Of a DNA stretch of 64,000 bases, positions 24,079-33,394 are shown one piece after another (the stretch's first letter is position 1; the number at the start of each line of letters is the position of its first letter). The position numbers were made by a program, and so were the translations under genes. This DNA comes from Acetobacter lovaniensis (lineage in GTDB: Bacteria > Pseudomonadota > Alphaproteobacteria > Acetobacterales > Acetobacteraceae): positions 1-64,000 of the forward strand of contig NZ_JACHIE010000013.1 of NCBI RefSeq assembly GCF_014207635.1, in the 5' to 3' direction. Under the pieces are notes generated by a model. That model did no database searches. It was not told where the DNA came from and saw only the letters and a program-made list of their open reading frames with translations.

Positions 24079-24163
24079 GCTACGGCTACTGGATTTGCAC
24101 CAGTGCTCCCCTTGCTGGGATATTGGCGTCCCTCACCGTTCGTCTTCTCCGGCAAGCCGTAGC
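24079..24163 (-). tRNA. tRNA-Ser-like gene with aberrant anticodon loop
   Basis: On the minus strand the ends pair perfectly over 9 bases (GCTACGGCT/AGCCGTAGC). The D region TGCCGGAGAAGACGAACGG matches the tRNA-Ser style. The T arm ACTGG-TGCAAAT-CCAGT has G in place of the second T of the loop, and the long variable region suits class II. The anticodon stem is only GGGA/TCCC around an 8-base loop CGCCAATA without T at the normal position 33. No CCA is encoded. It lies five bases upstream of the other tRNA-like gene, so both are probably one transcript. Possibly a pseudogene. Confidence 0.5.
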
Positions 24164-24218
24164 CCGGTTAGGGTAGTACAGGTTTGGGGTGTTGTACAAG
24201 GGGAAAAACTTCCCCGAT

Positions 24219-24248
24219 AGTGTAAAACAAAATTCCCATCACTGTAAA
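24219..24248 (-). promoter_or_regulatory. Candidate minus-strand promoter for the tRNA-like pair
   Basis: On the minus strand, TTTACA (24248-24243), 18 bases, TACACT (24224-24219) gives acceptable -35 and -10 hexamers about 55 bases ahead of the first tRNA-like gene. A GGGGAA/TTCCCC hairpin (about 24200-24215) lies between. No protein-coding promoter is needed here, as no gene is recognised on this side. Prediction only. Confidence 0.35.
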
Positions 24249-24608
24249 ACTCTCGGAACAATCGGCAGAAAACCGCCATATATATTGCATCCGCAGAATC
24301 TGTGGACGAATCTGACGCAATGGGCCTTTTCTGCGCGTCAACCGGGTAATAAGGACGGCAGAAAAAAAGAGGGCTGTAGCCCGGTCTGTCGGCACTGTTG
24401 CGTCTGTTTTTAAAACATGGCTGTATTGCGAAATGGTTGATGGGTTTGGGACTTGCCCGATTGGCAAAGAAAGATTTTCAAAAATAATAATTTTTTTAAT
24501 GCTGTATCTTTTGCGTCCAGCATCTTGAGAAACGTATTTTACTAACCAGATGTTGAGGTGAAATCCTTAATACTTGGGTGTTCAACATTTTCAGTCAGGA
24601 TTGTTTTT
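24249..24608 (+). other. Gap between prophage end and yfdX
   Basis: No gene is supported in this stretch. The attachment site should lie in or near it but cannot be identified without the left end of the prophage. A GGGCT/AGCCC hairpin lies near 24372. The second half (24470-24560) is AT-rich; TTGCGT, 18 bases, TATTTT (around 24512-24545) could be the yfdX promoter. Confidence 0.3.
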
Positions 24609-25490
24609 ATGCGTTTTAAGGCATCTTTTGCGGCAGTGGCCGCTCTTATGGTCAGTGCTTCGGCAGCGCATGCCGGGGCCATTCATACAGATTGGGAAAA
24701 GTTCAAGGCCGGACGTGCGCTGCACCACCTGTCTGTAGATGGGCAGAAAGCCTTGCAGGATGTGCTGGTTGCGCGTGATCTGCTGGCACAGGGTAAAACG
24801 GATGCGGCTATTCCTCCGATTTACGATGCGCAAAAGCGTTTTGTTGCTGCACAAAAGGATAACCGGCGGTTTTACGCGGCGGAAGACCAGTTGCAGCCTG
24901 CTCCCCAGCATCCTGTTTCGGCCACACATAAGCCCATCACCGGTTCTGTGACGTGGATTCCCGTTGGTGGTGAGTTCATTCTGACCGAAACTCTGGCTCC
25001 CGATAAAAAAGCGGCAGCCCAGAAGGCCAACAAGGCGCTCAAGGCCGGGCAGAACGCACAGGCTCAGCAGAACCTGCAGGTTGTGGGCGAAGATGCTGAC
25101 TTTATTATTGCCCTCGCTCCTCTGGAGCAGACCAAAGATATCCTGTACCGCGCCCGTGTGCTGACCGAAGGTCGTCAGGCCGCACAGGCGAAGGAAGCGC
25201 TGGACCAGTTGCTGGATGGCATCGTGTTCGTCTCGGACGATTTTGTGGACCAGCACGCAAACGCCCAGCCCCCCGCTCAGGCATCGGCCCAGACACCGGC
25301 CCATCCTCCCGCAAAAGCTGCGGCTCAGGGTCATGGTGCTGTAGCGCCTGCGACCACCCCTGCTACGGTTCCCGCTCCCGCTCCCGCTCCCGCTCCCGCT
25401 CCCGCTCCCGGCGTTACGGCTCCGGCAGCCTCGACGGCGGCAACACCAGATGCCTCCAAGGGGAATTCCACCACGGGGGCTGCCCACTAA
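24609..25490 (+). CDS. YfdX-family periplasmic protein
   Basis: From ATG 24609 the 293-residue protein has a signal peptide (FAAVAALMVSASAAHA). The body carries LQDVLVARDLLAQGKTDAAI, GSVTWIPVGGEFILTETLAP and LDQLLDGIVFVSDDFVDQHA, matching the YfdX family, stress-linked periplasmic proteins that belong to the acid-response regulon in E. coli. The last ~70 residues are Pro/Ala/Gln-rich and include a Pro-Ala dipeptide run encoded by CCCGCT-type hexamer repeats (about 25373-25409), so repeat number may vary. The frc/oxc genes next to yfdX in enterobacteria are absent. Confidence 0.75.
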   Translation: MRFKASFAAVAALMVSASAAHAGAIHTDWEKFKAGRALHHLSVDGQKALQDVLVARDLLAQGKTDAAIPPIYDAQKRFVAAQKDNRRFYAAEDQLQPAPQHPVSATHKPITGSVTWIPVGGEFILTETLAPDKKAAAQKANKALKAGQNAQAQQNLQVVGEDADFIIALAPLEQTKDILYRARVLTEGRQAAQAKEALDQLLDGIVFVSDDFVDQHANAQPPAQASAQTPAHPPAKAAAQGHGAVAPATTPATVPAPAPAPAPAPAPGVTAPAASTAATPDASKGNSTTGAAH

Positions 25491-25527
25491 AAGCGCTTGA
25501 AACCAAGGGCTTGGAAGAACAACGCGA

Positions 25528-25565
25528 GGGGGTAGCGAAAAAAATTCGCGCCCCCTTGTTTTTTT
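25528..25565 (+). terminator. Terminator of yfdX
   Basis: GGGGG-TA-GCGAA, A-rich loop, TTCGC-G-CCCCC (to 25555), then TTGTTTTTTT. A strong GC-rich stem with a T tract 40 bases after the yfdX stop. Confidence 0.8.
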
Positions 25566-25567
25566 AC

Positions 25568-25599
25568 TTGCGCTTTAATGAGAATCGTTCTTATTATCA
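25568..25599 (+). promoter_or_regulatory. fur box: Fur-box-like operator overlapping a promoter
   Basis: AATGAGAA-TCG-TTCTTATT (25577-25595), followed by ATCA, is a near-perfect palindrome resembling Fur boxes of iron-regulated promoters. It overlaps a promoter-like pair, TTGCGC (25568-25573) and TATTAT (25592-25597), spaced 18 bases. Fur with iron would block it. No protein gene follows, which points to the RNA candidate below. Confidence 0.65.
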
Positions 25600-25603
25600 T
25601 CTT

Positions 25604-25808
25604 GTCGCGGTGATGAAGGCGTTTCTGCTGGTGGGGCAAGGGGCATCACCGCGACAATCTGTGGTTGTCGTGACTACCGTAAAAAACTATCCCCCCTAAA
25701 CTTCCGGGCTGTTTTGCATCCCCGGTCAGTCCGGAAGGTTCTTTCTTCTCCTCCTCCTCCTCCCCCTTGCCCTACCAGCGCCAGACCCGCTCCCTGAGCG
25801 GGTTTTTT
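25604..25808 (+). ncRNA. Candidate iron-regulated small RNA with CCUCC-rich region
   Basis: The predicted start, about seven bases after the -10 hexamer, falls at a perfect 14-bp hairpin (TTGTCGCGGTGATG 25602-25615, CATCACCGCGACAA 25644-25657). A second stem CTTCCGG/CCGGAAG follows, then a run of CTCCTCCTCCTCCTCC and CCCTTGCCCT that is complementary to Shine-Dalgarno sequences. The transcript would end at the intrinsic terminator 25785-25808. The layout (Fur-like promoter, structured 5' end, single-stranded anti-SD tract, terminator) resembles a regulatory RNA. A 28-codon frame from ATG 25613 exists but lacks a ribosome site. Confidence 0.5.
25785..25808 (+). terminator. Intrinsic terminator between convergent transcripts
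   Basis: ACCCGCTC-CCT-GAGCGGGT followed by TTTTTT: an 8-bp stem with a T tract on the plus strand. It abuts the stop codon of scfR on the other strand, so plus-strand transcription would end there. Confidence 0.85.
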
Positions 25809-27225
25809 AGTGTTCGGGCACGGCTCTGTAGGGGACAACCCCACGCGCATTGCTGCCCGTATCCAGCACCCTGCCGGAAACCGGGAGCGAGCGGTGGCTG
25901 CACAGTTCCCGCCCGCAGGCCCGGCACCCTGGCCCAATAGGCACAACCAGCGTGTGGTCCGCCAGATCAAGCCCTGAGGCGTAAACGGTTTTTGCCGCAT
26001 CGGTTATGGTGCAGCCCAGAACAATGGCAATCTGGCGGGGGCGGTCGGCGTAGCTCAGCCCTTCCCGCCCGACGGTACGTGCGACATTCAGGTAAATGGA
26101 GTCATCGGTTGTCTGCGAAAGCTGGACCTGAATCTGCCCCGGTGTTGCAAAGGCGCGGAACACGTTCCACAACGGGCAGGGGCCACCAAAGCGCGCCTGA
26201 GAAAAACGGTTGGCCGAAAAACTTTTAAGAATATTGCCAGCAATATCCAGTTTAAGAAAATAGAACGGAATACCTTCCGCGCCAAAGCGCTGCATGGTGC
26301 TCAGGCGGTGGCTTACCTGCTCGAAGCTGACGCCAAAGTGGCGGCGCAGGTCGTCCACATCATACCGCATGCTCTGGGCCTTATGCAGGAAGCGCGTATA
26401 GGGCAGGATGAGTGCGCCAGCAAAATAATTGCCCAGATACACCCGTGCGAGTTCCTGCGCATTACGCTCTTTTGGGCCTTCGCGGCGCAAAATGTCTGTC
26501 ATCAGACGGGTATGTTCCAACTGGCCTATAATCTGGGCCAGAAAAAACAGCGTGCTTTCCGGCGGCTGGTTATGGGGGAGCTGGATCTGATGTTTATGCC
26601 GGTCAATCCGCCAGACCAGCCCACGCTCCTGCATGTCCGTATTATGGGTGATACCCAGCCCGTGCTGGTTGCGCAGGTGTCTGGCAAGAGCTGTGTCCAG
26701 CGATGTATCCGTGCTGATGAGGCGTTCGTAAAATTCCTCGGCAGCACAATCAAGTTCATGAAAATAGTTGTTATGGTCCTGCACCCAGTTACCAACCGCC
26801 TCATAAGGTTCAAGCGGGGGCATGCTGGCCAAGGGGGCATGGGCGTGCCGCTCCTGCTCAAACGTGTATGCACGGTAGAGCGTTAAAAATGCCTCGCACA
26901 GTTCGGGGCTCTGGCGGGCCGCTTCCGCCATTTTGACGAGTTGTAACGGAGAGGTTTTAAAAATCGGGTCGGCCATGGTCTCGCGCAGCGCCTGCACGGC
27001 ATGGGCTTCTCGCGTGTCGGCAAACCATGCGGGGCTCAGGGCAAACCGTTCGCACAGACTTTGCAGAAGGTGGTCGGGCAGGGGGCGATGGTTACGCTCC
27101 ATCTGGTTAAGATAGCTGAGCGATACGCCAACACACTCCGCCAGTACGGCCTGTGTCATACCTTCACGCTGGCGGAGCTGGCGGAGCCTGTTGCCAGCAA
27201 ACAGCTTGGTTTTGGTTCTGGGCAT
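25807..27225 (-). CDS. Short-chain fatty acid / propionate regulator, ScfR-RamB type
   Basis: From ATG 27225 this is a 472-residue regulator. The XRE helix-turn-helix is at residues 10-65 ([20 protein letters not shown], then [18 protein letters not shown]). The middle contains an ImmA/IrrE-type domain, and the C-terminal DUF2083 part carries Cys/His-rich [19 protein letters not shown]. This architecture belongs to ScfR/RamB/MccR, which respond to acyl-CoA signals. It is divergent from prpD, so it most likely controls the methylcitrate genes. GAAGG lies ahead of the ATG. Confidence 0.85.
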   Translation of the reverse strand: MPRTKTKLFAGNRLRQLRQREGMTQAVLAECVGVSLSYLNQMERNHRPLPDHLLQSLCERFALSPAWFADTREAHAVQALRETMADPIFKTSPLQLVKMAEAARQSPELCEAFLTLYRAYTFEQERHAHAPLASMPPLEPYEAVGNWVQDHNNYFHELDCAAEEFYERLISTDTSLDTALARHLRNQHGLGITHNTDMQERGLVWRIDRHKHQIQLPHNQPPESTLFFLAQIIGQLEHTRLMTDILRREGPKERNAQELARVYLGNYFAGALILPYTRFLHKAQSMRYDVDDLRRHFGVSFEQVSHRLSTMQRFGAEGIPFYFLKLDIAGNILKSFSANRFSQARFGGPCPLWNVFRAFATPGQIQVQLSQTTDDSIYLNVARTVGREGLSYADRPRQIAIVLGCTITDAAKTVYASGLDLADHTLVVPIGPGCRACGRELCSHRSLPVSGRVLDTGSNARGVVPYRAVPEH

Positions 27226-27241
27226 GCTTGGCAACCTTCAC

Positions 27242-27253
27242 AGACTTTGCAAC
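27242..27253. promoter_or_regulatory. RamB-box-like operator in the scfR-prpD gap
   Basis: AGACTTTGCAAC resembles the AAACTTTGCAAA-type box bound by RamB-family regulators. Two further (T/C)GCAAC sequences occur nearer prpD (about 27303 and 27313). The 130-base gap is the only shared promoter region of the divergent genes. Confidence 0.4.
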
Positions 27254-27355
27254 GGACGCGAATTCCTTCGCTTCTTTTTACTCTTATTCCTCTGCTGCTT
27301 TACGCAACAGTCTGCAACTGTTTCCCTAGATCACAAGATGGCAAGGGCCGGAATA

Positions 27356-28918
27356 ATGCAAAATCATGAAGTGCGCGTACACCCAGAAAGTGAACGCCTG
27401 AACCGCGCGGACCAGCTGGCCTGGAAAATTGCACAGGTCGCGGCAGACCCGGTTGCGGTGGAATCCGCTGTGGCGGATATGATCATCAACCGCATGATTG
27501 ACAATGCCGCCGTAGCCATGGCCTCGGTCAACCGTCATTCGGTCATGAGCGCCCGGACAGAAGCGCTGGCCCATCGCAGGCCCGGCGGGGCTACGGTGTT
27601 TGGCATGGGGCCGGATGTGCGGGTCCATGCGGAGTGGGCGGCATGGGCCAACGGTACCGCTGTGCGCGAACTGGACTATCATGACACCTTTCTGGCGGCT
27701 GAATACTCCCATCCGGGGGACAATATTCCCGGTATTCTGGCCGTGGCGCAGCAGTGCAACCGCAGTGGCGCGGACCTGATCCGCGGCATTGCCACGGGCT
27801 ACGAAATCCAGATTGATCTGGCCCGCGCCATATGCCTGCACAAGCACAAGATTGACCATGTGGCCCATCTTGGCCCATCAGTCGCGGCTGGTATTGGCAC
27901 ATTGCTGCGCCTGCCGCCCTCGGTCATTTATCAGGCTATCGGGCAGGCGCTGCATGTCACCACCGCCACGCGCCAGAGCCGCAAAGGCGAGATTTCGTCC
28001 TGGAAGGCGTACGCCCCGGCCCATGCTGGCAAAATGGCGGTGGAATCAGTCGATCGCGCCATGCTGGGTGAAACATCCCCGACCCCGATCTATGAAGGGG
28101 AGGATGGGGTCATCGCATGGATGCTCGATGGTAAAGATGCGCATTACACCGTGCCCCTGCCGGGCATGGGTGAACCCAAGCGCGCCATTCTGTCTTCCTT
28201 TACCAAGGAACACTCAGCCGAATACCAGAGTCAGGCGCTGATCGACCTTGCCTTCCGCATGGGCAAAAAAATCAGCAACTGGGAAGATGTGGAAGACGTG
28301 CTGATCGAAACCAGCCACCACACCCATTACGTGATTGGCACCGGCTCCAACGATCCGCAGAAGTTTGACCCACAGGCCACGCGGGAAACGCTGGACCACT
28401 CCATCATGTATATTGTGGCTGTGGCCCTGCAGGACGGATCCTGGCACCATGTGCGCTCCTACGAGCCCGAACGGGCGCGCAGGCCCGATACGGTGCGGTT
28501 GTGGAAAAAAATCCACACGATTGAAAAGCCCGAATGGACACAACGCTACCATGAGAGCGACCCTGACAAAAAAGCCTTTGGCGGGCGTATTGTCATCCGT
28601 ATGAAAGATGGCACCGTGCTGGCAGACGAACTGGCCGTGGCCAACGCCCATACGCTGGGGGCAACGCCGTGGCAGCGTGCGGATTACATTAAAAAGTTCC
28701 GCACCCTGTCTGAAGGTATTGTGGCTCCGGCGGAAGTTGAGCGTTTTCTGGCCGCCGTGCAGCGCCTGCCAGAACTTGGGGCAGGGGAACTCCACCAGCT
28801 TGAACTGCTTATTCCGCCACAGGACATGCAGATCAACAAGGTGGAAGGCATTTTCAACTTCGGCCAGTCTGCTCAGGGTGCCAGAAATACCCAGCAGACC
28901 GCAGCCTTTACGTCCTGA
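27356..28918 (+). CDS. prpD: 2-methylcitrate dehydratase PrpD
   Basis: PrpD dehydrates 2-methylcitrate in propionate breakdown. From ATG 27356 (AAGGG eight bases before) it is 520 residues, close to the family length. MmgE/PrpD features include [20 protein letters not shown], a [20 protein letters not shown] segment and [20 protein letters not shown], with HAGKMAVE following. The next genes prpC and prpB belong to the same pathway with 36-base and overlapping spacing, so the operon runs prpDCB plus an acyl-CoA ligase. Confidence 0.93.
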   Translation: MQNHEVRVHPESERLNRADQLAWKIAQVAADPVAVESAVADMIINRMIDNAAVAMASVNRHSVMSARTEALAHRRPGGATVFGMGPDVRVHAEWAAWANGTAVRELDYHDTFLAAEYSHPGDNIPGILAVAQQCNRSGADLIRGIATGYEIQIDLARAICLHKHKIDHVAHLGPSVAAGIGTLLRLPPSVIYQAIGQALHVTTATRQSRKGEISSWKAYAPAHAGKMAVESVDRAMLGETSPTPIYEGEDGVIAWMLDGKDAHYTVPLPGMGEPKRAILSSFTKEHSAEYQSQALIDLAFRMGKKISNWEDVEDVLIETSHHTHYVIGTGSNDPQKFDPQATRETLDHSIMYIVAVALQDGSWHHVRSYEPERARRPDTVRLWKKIHTIEKPEWTQRYHESDPDKKAFGGRIVIRMKDGTVLADELAVANAHTLGATPWQRADYIKKFRTLSEGIVAPAEVERFLAAVQRLPELGAGELHQLELLIPPQDMQINKVEGIFNFGQSAQGARNTQQTAAFTS

Positions 28919-28954
28919 CAGACACATAAAGACCAAGGCAGGGGAGCAACAGCA

Positions 28955-30124
28955 ATGCACACCGAACTGCACCGCACAAAACCCAAAAAATCCGTGGCCC
29001 TGTCCGGCACCGTGGCGGGCAATACGGCCCTGAGCACGGTCGGCCATAGCGGGAATGACCTGCATTACCGTGGGTATGACATAAAAGACCTCGCCCGTAC
29101 CTGTACGTTCGAGGAGGTCGCCTACCTGCTGATCTACGGCTTTTTGCCCAACACGGCGGAACTGGAAGGGTATAAACGTCACCTGATGAGCCTGCGCGAT
29201 ATTCCTGATATCGTGCGGGCAGCTCTGGAACGTTTGCCAGCCTCCACCCACCCTATGGATGTCCTGCGGACGGCGGTGTCCGTTCTGGGGTGCGCCCTGC
29301 CCGAGCGGAGTGACTGCCCCACCGCAGGCGCGCGGGAAATCGCGGACAGGCTGGTAGCCTCCACCGCATCCATGCTGCTTTACTGGTACCATTATTCCAA
29401 CCACGGGCGGCGGATAGACACCCATACGGATGATGCCAGTGCAGGCGGGCATTTCTTGCACCTTCTGCACGGCACCACGCCTCCGGATAGCTGGGTGCAG
29501 GCCATGCATACATCGCTTATCCTGTATGCCGAGCATGAGTTTAACGCCTCCACCTTTGCCTCGCGCGTTGTGGCGGGCACCGGGTCGGACATGTATTCCG
29601 CCGTAACGGCCGCCATTGGCGCGCTGCGTGGCCCCAAACATGGGGGTGCGAACGAGGTGGCGCTGGACATCCAGCAACGCTACCACACGGCGGACGAAGC
29701 CGAGGCGGACATCCGCCGCAGGCTGGAAGCCAAGGAGGTGATTATCGGTTTTGGTCATCCGGTGTACACTCTGGCCGACCCGCGTAACGAAATTATCAAG
29801 GAAACGGCGAGGGACCTCTCCTCCCGCAACGGCACCATGCGGCTCTATACCGTAGCCGAGCGCATAGAGCGGGTTATGGCTGAACAGAAAAAGATGTTCC
29901 CCAACCTCGACTGGTTCAGTGCTGTTTCCTACAACGCCATGAACATTCCAACGGCCATGTTCACGCCTGTTTTTGTCATGGCCCGTGTGACCGGCTGGTG
30001 TGCGCATATCATGGAACAGCGGATGGATGGAAAAATCATCCGCCCCTCCGCCAATTATACCGGGCCAGACGCCCGTCCGCTTATCCCTTTGCGTGAACGT
30101 GATGGACTGGAGTACGCCGCATGA
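28955..30124 (+). CDS. prpC: 2-methylcitrate synthase PrpC
   Basis: PrpC condenses propionyl-CoA with oxaloacetate. This 389-residue protein is a short citrate-synthase-family enzyme: LRGYD-like [11 protein letters not shown] near residue 37, [16 protein letters not shown] with the active His, [13 protein letters not shown], and [12 protein letters not shown]. The C-terminal [20 protein letters not shown] is typical of methylcitrate synthases. It overlaps prpB by four bases. Ordinary citrate synthase is longer; operon context decides for PrpC. Confidence 0.92.
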   Translation: MHTELHRTKPKKSVALSGTVAGNTALSTVGHSGNDLHYRGYDIKDLARTCTFEEVAYLLIYGFLPNTAELEGYKRHLMSLRDIPDIVRAALERLPASTHPMDVLRTAVSVLGCALPERSDCPTAGAREIADRLVASTASMLLYWYHYSNHGRRIDTHTDDASAGGHFLHLLHGTTPPDSWVQAMHTSLILYAEHEFNASTFASRVVAGTGSDMYSAVTAAIGALRGPKHGGANEVALDIQQRYHTADEAEADIRRRLEAKEVIIGFGHPVYTLADPRNEIIKETARDLSSRNGTMRLYTVAERIERVMAEQKKMFPNLDWFSAVSYNAMNIPTAMFTPVFVMARVTGWCAHIMEQRMDGKIIRPSANYTGPDARPLIPLRERDGLEYAA

Positions 30125-31053
30125 CCTATCTGGTAGGCAAAGACCTGCCCGCAACTCCTGCGGGCCAGCGCTTTATGGAAATGATGCACCGCAAGGGCAT
30201 TATGCAAATCCCCGGTGCGCATAACGGGCAGGCGGCCCTGCAGGCAAAGGATTGCGGGTTTGGCGCGCTGTACCTTTCGGGGGCAGCCATGACCGCCAGC
30301 ATGGGGCTGCCTGATCTTGGTATTATTACAATAGACGAAGTGTGTTTTTTCATCCGTCAGGTTGTGCGCGCCTCGGGCCTGCCCGTGCTGGTGGATGGCG
30401 ATACGGGGTATGGCGAAACCCTGAACGTGATGAACATGGTGCGCGCGTTTGAGGAAGCCGGAGCCGCCGCCGTGCATATTGAAGATCAGGTTCTGCCCAA
30501 AAAATGCGGGCACCTGAATGACAAGAAGCTCGTTTCCCCTCAGGAAATGGCGCAGAAAGTGGCCGCCGCCGCCCGTGCCCGGCGCGACATGGTGGTGATC
30601 GCGCGCACAGATGCCGCTGGCTCGGAAGGGCTGGACGGCGCGGTGGCCCGTGCAAGGCTGTATTACGAGGCCGGAGCAGACGCCATTTTCCCAGAGGCTT
30701 TGATATCGGAAGATATGTTCAGGGAGTTTGCGCGCCGCCTGCCAGATGTGCCCCTGCTGGCCAATATGACCGAATTCGGCCGTTCCCCCTATTTTACCGC
30801 CTCCGAGTTCGAGGACATGGGGTATAGCATGATCATATGGCCGGTCAGTTCCCTGCGTGCGGCCAACAAGGCACAGGCGGATCTGTATGCCACCATTGCG
30901 CGTACGGGGGGCACACACGCCATGCTGGAGCGGATGCAAACCCGTGAGGAGCTGTACAAAACGCTTCGGTATTATGATTATGAAACACTGGATGCAGGCA
31001 TCGTGGCCACGGTTCTTCCGCACATAGGACAGCCCGACCGCAACGCAGCCTGA
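30121..31053 (+). CDS. prpB: Methylisocitrate lyase PrpB
   Basis: PrpB splits 2-methylisocitrate into pyruvate and succinate. This 310-residue protein has the ICL/PEP-mutase fold: [14 protein letters not shown] for Mg2+ binding, and [19 protein letters not shown], where KKCGH is the family's catalytic loop. [18 protein letters not shown] follows. It overlaps prpC by ATGA, so the two are co-translated. The family length fits well. Confidence 0.92.
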   Translation: MTYLVGKDLPATPAGQRFMEMMHRKGIMQIPGAHNGQAALQAKDCGFGALYLSGAAMTASMGLPDLGIITIDEVCFFIRQVVRASGLPVLVDGDTGYGETLNVMNMVRAFEEAGAAAVHIEDQVLPKKCGHLNDKKLVSPQEMAQKVAAAARARRDMVVIARTDAAGSEGLDGAVARARLYYEAGADAIFPEALISEDMFREFARRLPDVPLLANMTEFGRSPYFTASEFEDMGYSMIIWPVSSLRAANKAQADLYATIARTGGTHAMLERMQTREELYKTLRYYDYETLDAGIVATVLPHIGQPDRNAA

Positions 31054-31106
31054 AAACCGCAGACTTCTGTCCCATACAAACAACAAGAATCAGGGGATAC
31101 AAGACC

Positions 31107-33089
31107 ATGACGGACCAAACATTCATCCCGGCACGCAACTACCCTCATTATCCGGCTATCATGACGCCGGAGCAGTTGCAGGTTATGCGTGAGCATGCAA
31201 AACGCGATCCGGACGGGTTCTGGTTACAACAGGCGCGGCGCATCCACTGGTGCTCCCGCCCCACTCAGGGCTTTTCCGGAAGTTTTGAAAAAGACGTGTC
31301 CATAAGCTGGTTTGCAGATGGCACGCTGAATGCCTCGGTCTGCTGCATAGACCGGCACCTGACCGAGCGGGGCGATCAGGTTGCCCTGATCAGCCAGCGC
31401 GAGGCAGCGGGGCGCTCGGAAAGCCTGACCTACAGGGACCTGCACGAACGGGTCTGCCGTCTGGCCAATGCCTTGACCCATCTGGGAGTGGAAAAAGGGC
31501 ACCGCGTGGCCATCTGCCTGCCCATGGTGGCGGAGGCGGTTGTGTCCATGCTGGCCTGCGCGCGCATTGGTGCGGTGCATGTGGTGCTGTTTGGCGGGTT
31601 CTCGGCCGAGGGTATTGCCGAACGCCTGGTGGATAGTGGGGCCGTGGCTGTTATTACCGCCAACATGGCATGGCGTGGCAACAAGCCCGTGGCGTACAAG
31701 CAGAGCATGGATGAAGCCCTGCGCAAGGCCGGGGGCAATAGTGGCGTGCACTCCATGCTGGTCGTGCGCACATCGGAGGAAGCCGTGCCCATGCTGCCTG
31801 GCCGGGACTACGATTTTCATGATTTTGTGGATAATTTCGAGGCGGATTTCGTGCCTGCCGTCATGCGGGCGGAGGACCCGCTGTTCATGCTCTATACCTC
31901 GGGCAGCACGGGCAAGCCCAAGGCGGTTGTGCATGCAACGGGCGGGTATATGGTCTGGGCAGCCTACACCATGGGCATGGTCTATACCCACCAGCCGGGC
32001 GATGTGCTGTGGTGCACGGCCGATGTGGCCTGGATTACGGGGCACACCTCGGTTGTGTATGGCCCGCTGGCCAATGGTGGCACGACCATGATCTCGGACA
32101 GTCTGCCCACTCACCCCCGGCCGGGGCGGTGGTTTGAACTGATTGATGAATACAAGGTGAGCATGCTCTTTACCGCGCCCACAGCCGTACGCGCCATGAT
32201 GGCCGAAGGCGATGAGGTGGTGAACCGGCACAACCTTGGTTCCCTGCGCCTGCTGGGTGTTGCGGGTGAACCCATAAGCCCCGATGCGTGGCTGTGGTAC
32301 CATGATGTGGTGGGCAAAAAACGCTGCCCCGTGGCCGATACATGGTGGCAGACGGAAACCGCAGGCATTGTGCTCGGCCCCGTACCGGGTGTGCAATCCC
32401 TCAAGCCCGGTTCGGCCACCATGCCTCTGCCGGGGGTGGAAATGGCCATACTCGACCAGCAGGGCAAGGTGGAGCAGGGTGCTGCGGAAGGTGCTTTGTG
32501 CATTGCGCGCTCATGGCCCGGTCAGGCGCGCACCATATGGGGTGACCATGCCCGCTTCTGCCAGACGTATTTTGCCCTCGCACCGGGCCTGTATTTTACA
32601 GGCGATGGCGCAAGGCGGGATGAGGACGGGTATTACTGGATAACCGGCCGCATGGATGACGTGATCAACATTGCCGGGCACCGCCTTGGCACGGCGGAGG
32701 TGGAGGACGCTCTGGGCGCGGACCACAGGATTGTGGAATGTGCGGCCGTGGGCGTGGAGCATCCGGTCAAGGGGCAGGCGCTGGTCGTGTTCGCCATCCC
32801 CCGCAAGGATGCAACCACCGGGCTGGATGAGGCGGGTATAAGCCGCCTTGTGGTGCAGTTGATCGGGCGGTACGCAGCGCCGGAGGCGGTGTATCTGGTG
32901 CCCGATCTGCCCCGCACACGTTCGGGCAAAATCGTACGCCGCCTGTTGCGCAAGATCGCAAGTGGCGATACGAATGATCTGGGTGATCTGTCAGCCCTGA
33001 GCGATCAGTCCATCGTGCCCATGCTCCGGGAGCGGGTATGGGGGCAGATGGCTTTCGGGAAGTCAGAAGCCGTGCAGGCCAGAGCCTGA
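31107..33089 (+). CDS. Acyl-CoA synthetase of the propionate operon (Acs/PrpE family)
   Basis: AMP-forming ligase that should activate propionate and/or acetate. The 660 residues include YTSGSTGKPKAVVHATGGYM (P-loop), DTWWQTETAG (core), LYFTGDGARRDEDGYYWITG and the C-terminal LPRTRSGKIVRRLLRKIASG carrying the conserved acetylatable Lys. The WWQTET form is acetyl-CoA-synthetase-like, whereas PrpE proteins I know often have YWQTETGW. In position it is the fourth gene of the prp operon (54 bases after prpB), so propionate is a likely substrate, but this is inferred. Confidence 0.88.
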   Translation: MTDQTFIPARNYPHYPAIMTPEQLQVMREHAKRDPDGFWLQQARRIHWCSRPTQGFSGSFEKDVSISWFADGTLNASVCCIDRHLTERGDQVALISQREAAGRSESLTYRDLHERVCRLANALTHLGVEKGHRVAICLPMVAEAVVSMLACARIGAVHVVLFGGFSAEGIAERLVDSGAVAVITANMAWRGNKPVAYKQSMDEALRKAGGNSGVHSMLVVRTSEEAVPMLPGRDYDFHDFVDNFEADFVPAVMRAEDPLFMLYTSGSTGKPKAVVHATGGYMVWAAYTMGMVYTHQPGDVLWCTADVAWITGHTSVVYGPLANGGTTMISDSLPTHPRPGRWFELIDEYKVSMLFTAPTAVRAMMAEGDEVVNRHNLGSLRLLGVAGEPISPDAWLWYHDVVGKKRCPVADTWWQTETAGIVLGPVPGVQSLKPGSATMPLPGVEMAILDQQGKVEQGAAEGALCIARSWPGQARTIWGDHARFCQTYFALAPGLYFTGDGARRDEDGYYWITGRMDDVINIAGHRLGTAEVEDALGADHRIVECAAVGVEHPVKGQALVVFAIPRKDATTGLDEAGISRLVVQLIGRYAAPEAVYLVPDLPRTRSGKIVRRLLRKIASGDTNDLGDLSALSDQSIVPMLRERVWGQMAFGKSEAVQARA

Positions 33090-33142
33090 GGTTCTGTAGG
33101 CCGGTACGTAACGGAATCTTGCTAAGCGCGGCAAGACCGGAG

Positions 33143-33170
33143 GGGTCGAGGCGGTAACGCCCCGGCCCTT
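33143..33170 (+). terminator. Hairpin after the prp operon; rest of the gap is featureless
   Basis: GGGTCGAGGCG-GTAA-CGCCCCGGCCC pairs over ten of eleven positions around a GNRA loop and lies 54 bases after the ligase stop, with no long T tract. The rest of the 305-base gap to 33394 holds nothing I can support. Confidence 0.5.
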
Positions 33171-33394
33171 CTGCTTATCCGGGCCAGACCGCACCGGGTT
33201 TACCAGCATATGTGCAGCATCAGGCGCGGAGTATACGGCCCCACAGGGCAGGTGCCGGGCATGCGCTCATACAGAGCATGCAACCGGGTCCGGCAGGCAG
33301 GGCCGGACCCGGCGCGCTGGTCTGGTGGATGTGGGATATTCCACCCCCCTTGTGTTCATTTTGGAACATCCCCACCCACCAAATGGCGGAAACC

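Noticed and set aside
23968..24163. tmRNA (ssrA) or its permuted two-piece form
   Set aside because: There is a normal D stem, the tRNA-like order is not permuted, and no tag-peptide frame ending in Ala residues is visible.
24249..24608. A prophage attachment site (attR)
   Set aside because: The left end of the prophage is outside the window, so no repeat can be paired; any call would be a guess.
25511..25699. A 62-codon frame after yfdX
   Set aside because: It runs through the yfdX terminator, the promoter and the hairpin, has no good start site and reads as chance sequence.
28214..30154. A 646-codon minus-strand frame
   Set aside because: It is antisense to prpD and prpC and shows no domain; it is explained by codon bias of the real genes.
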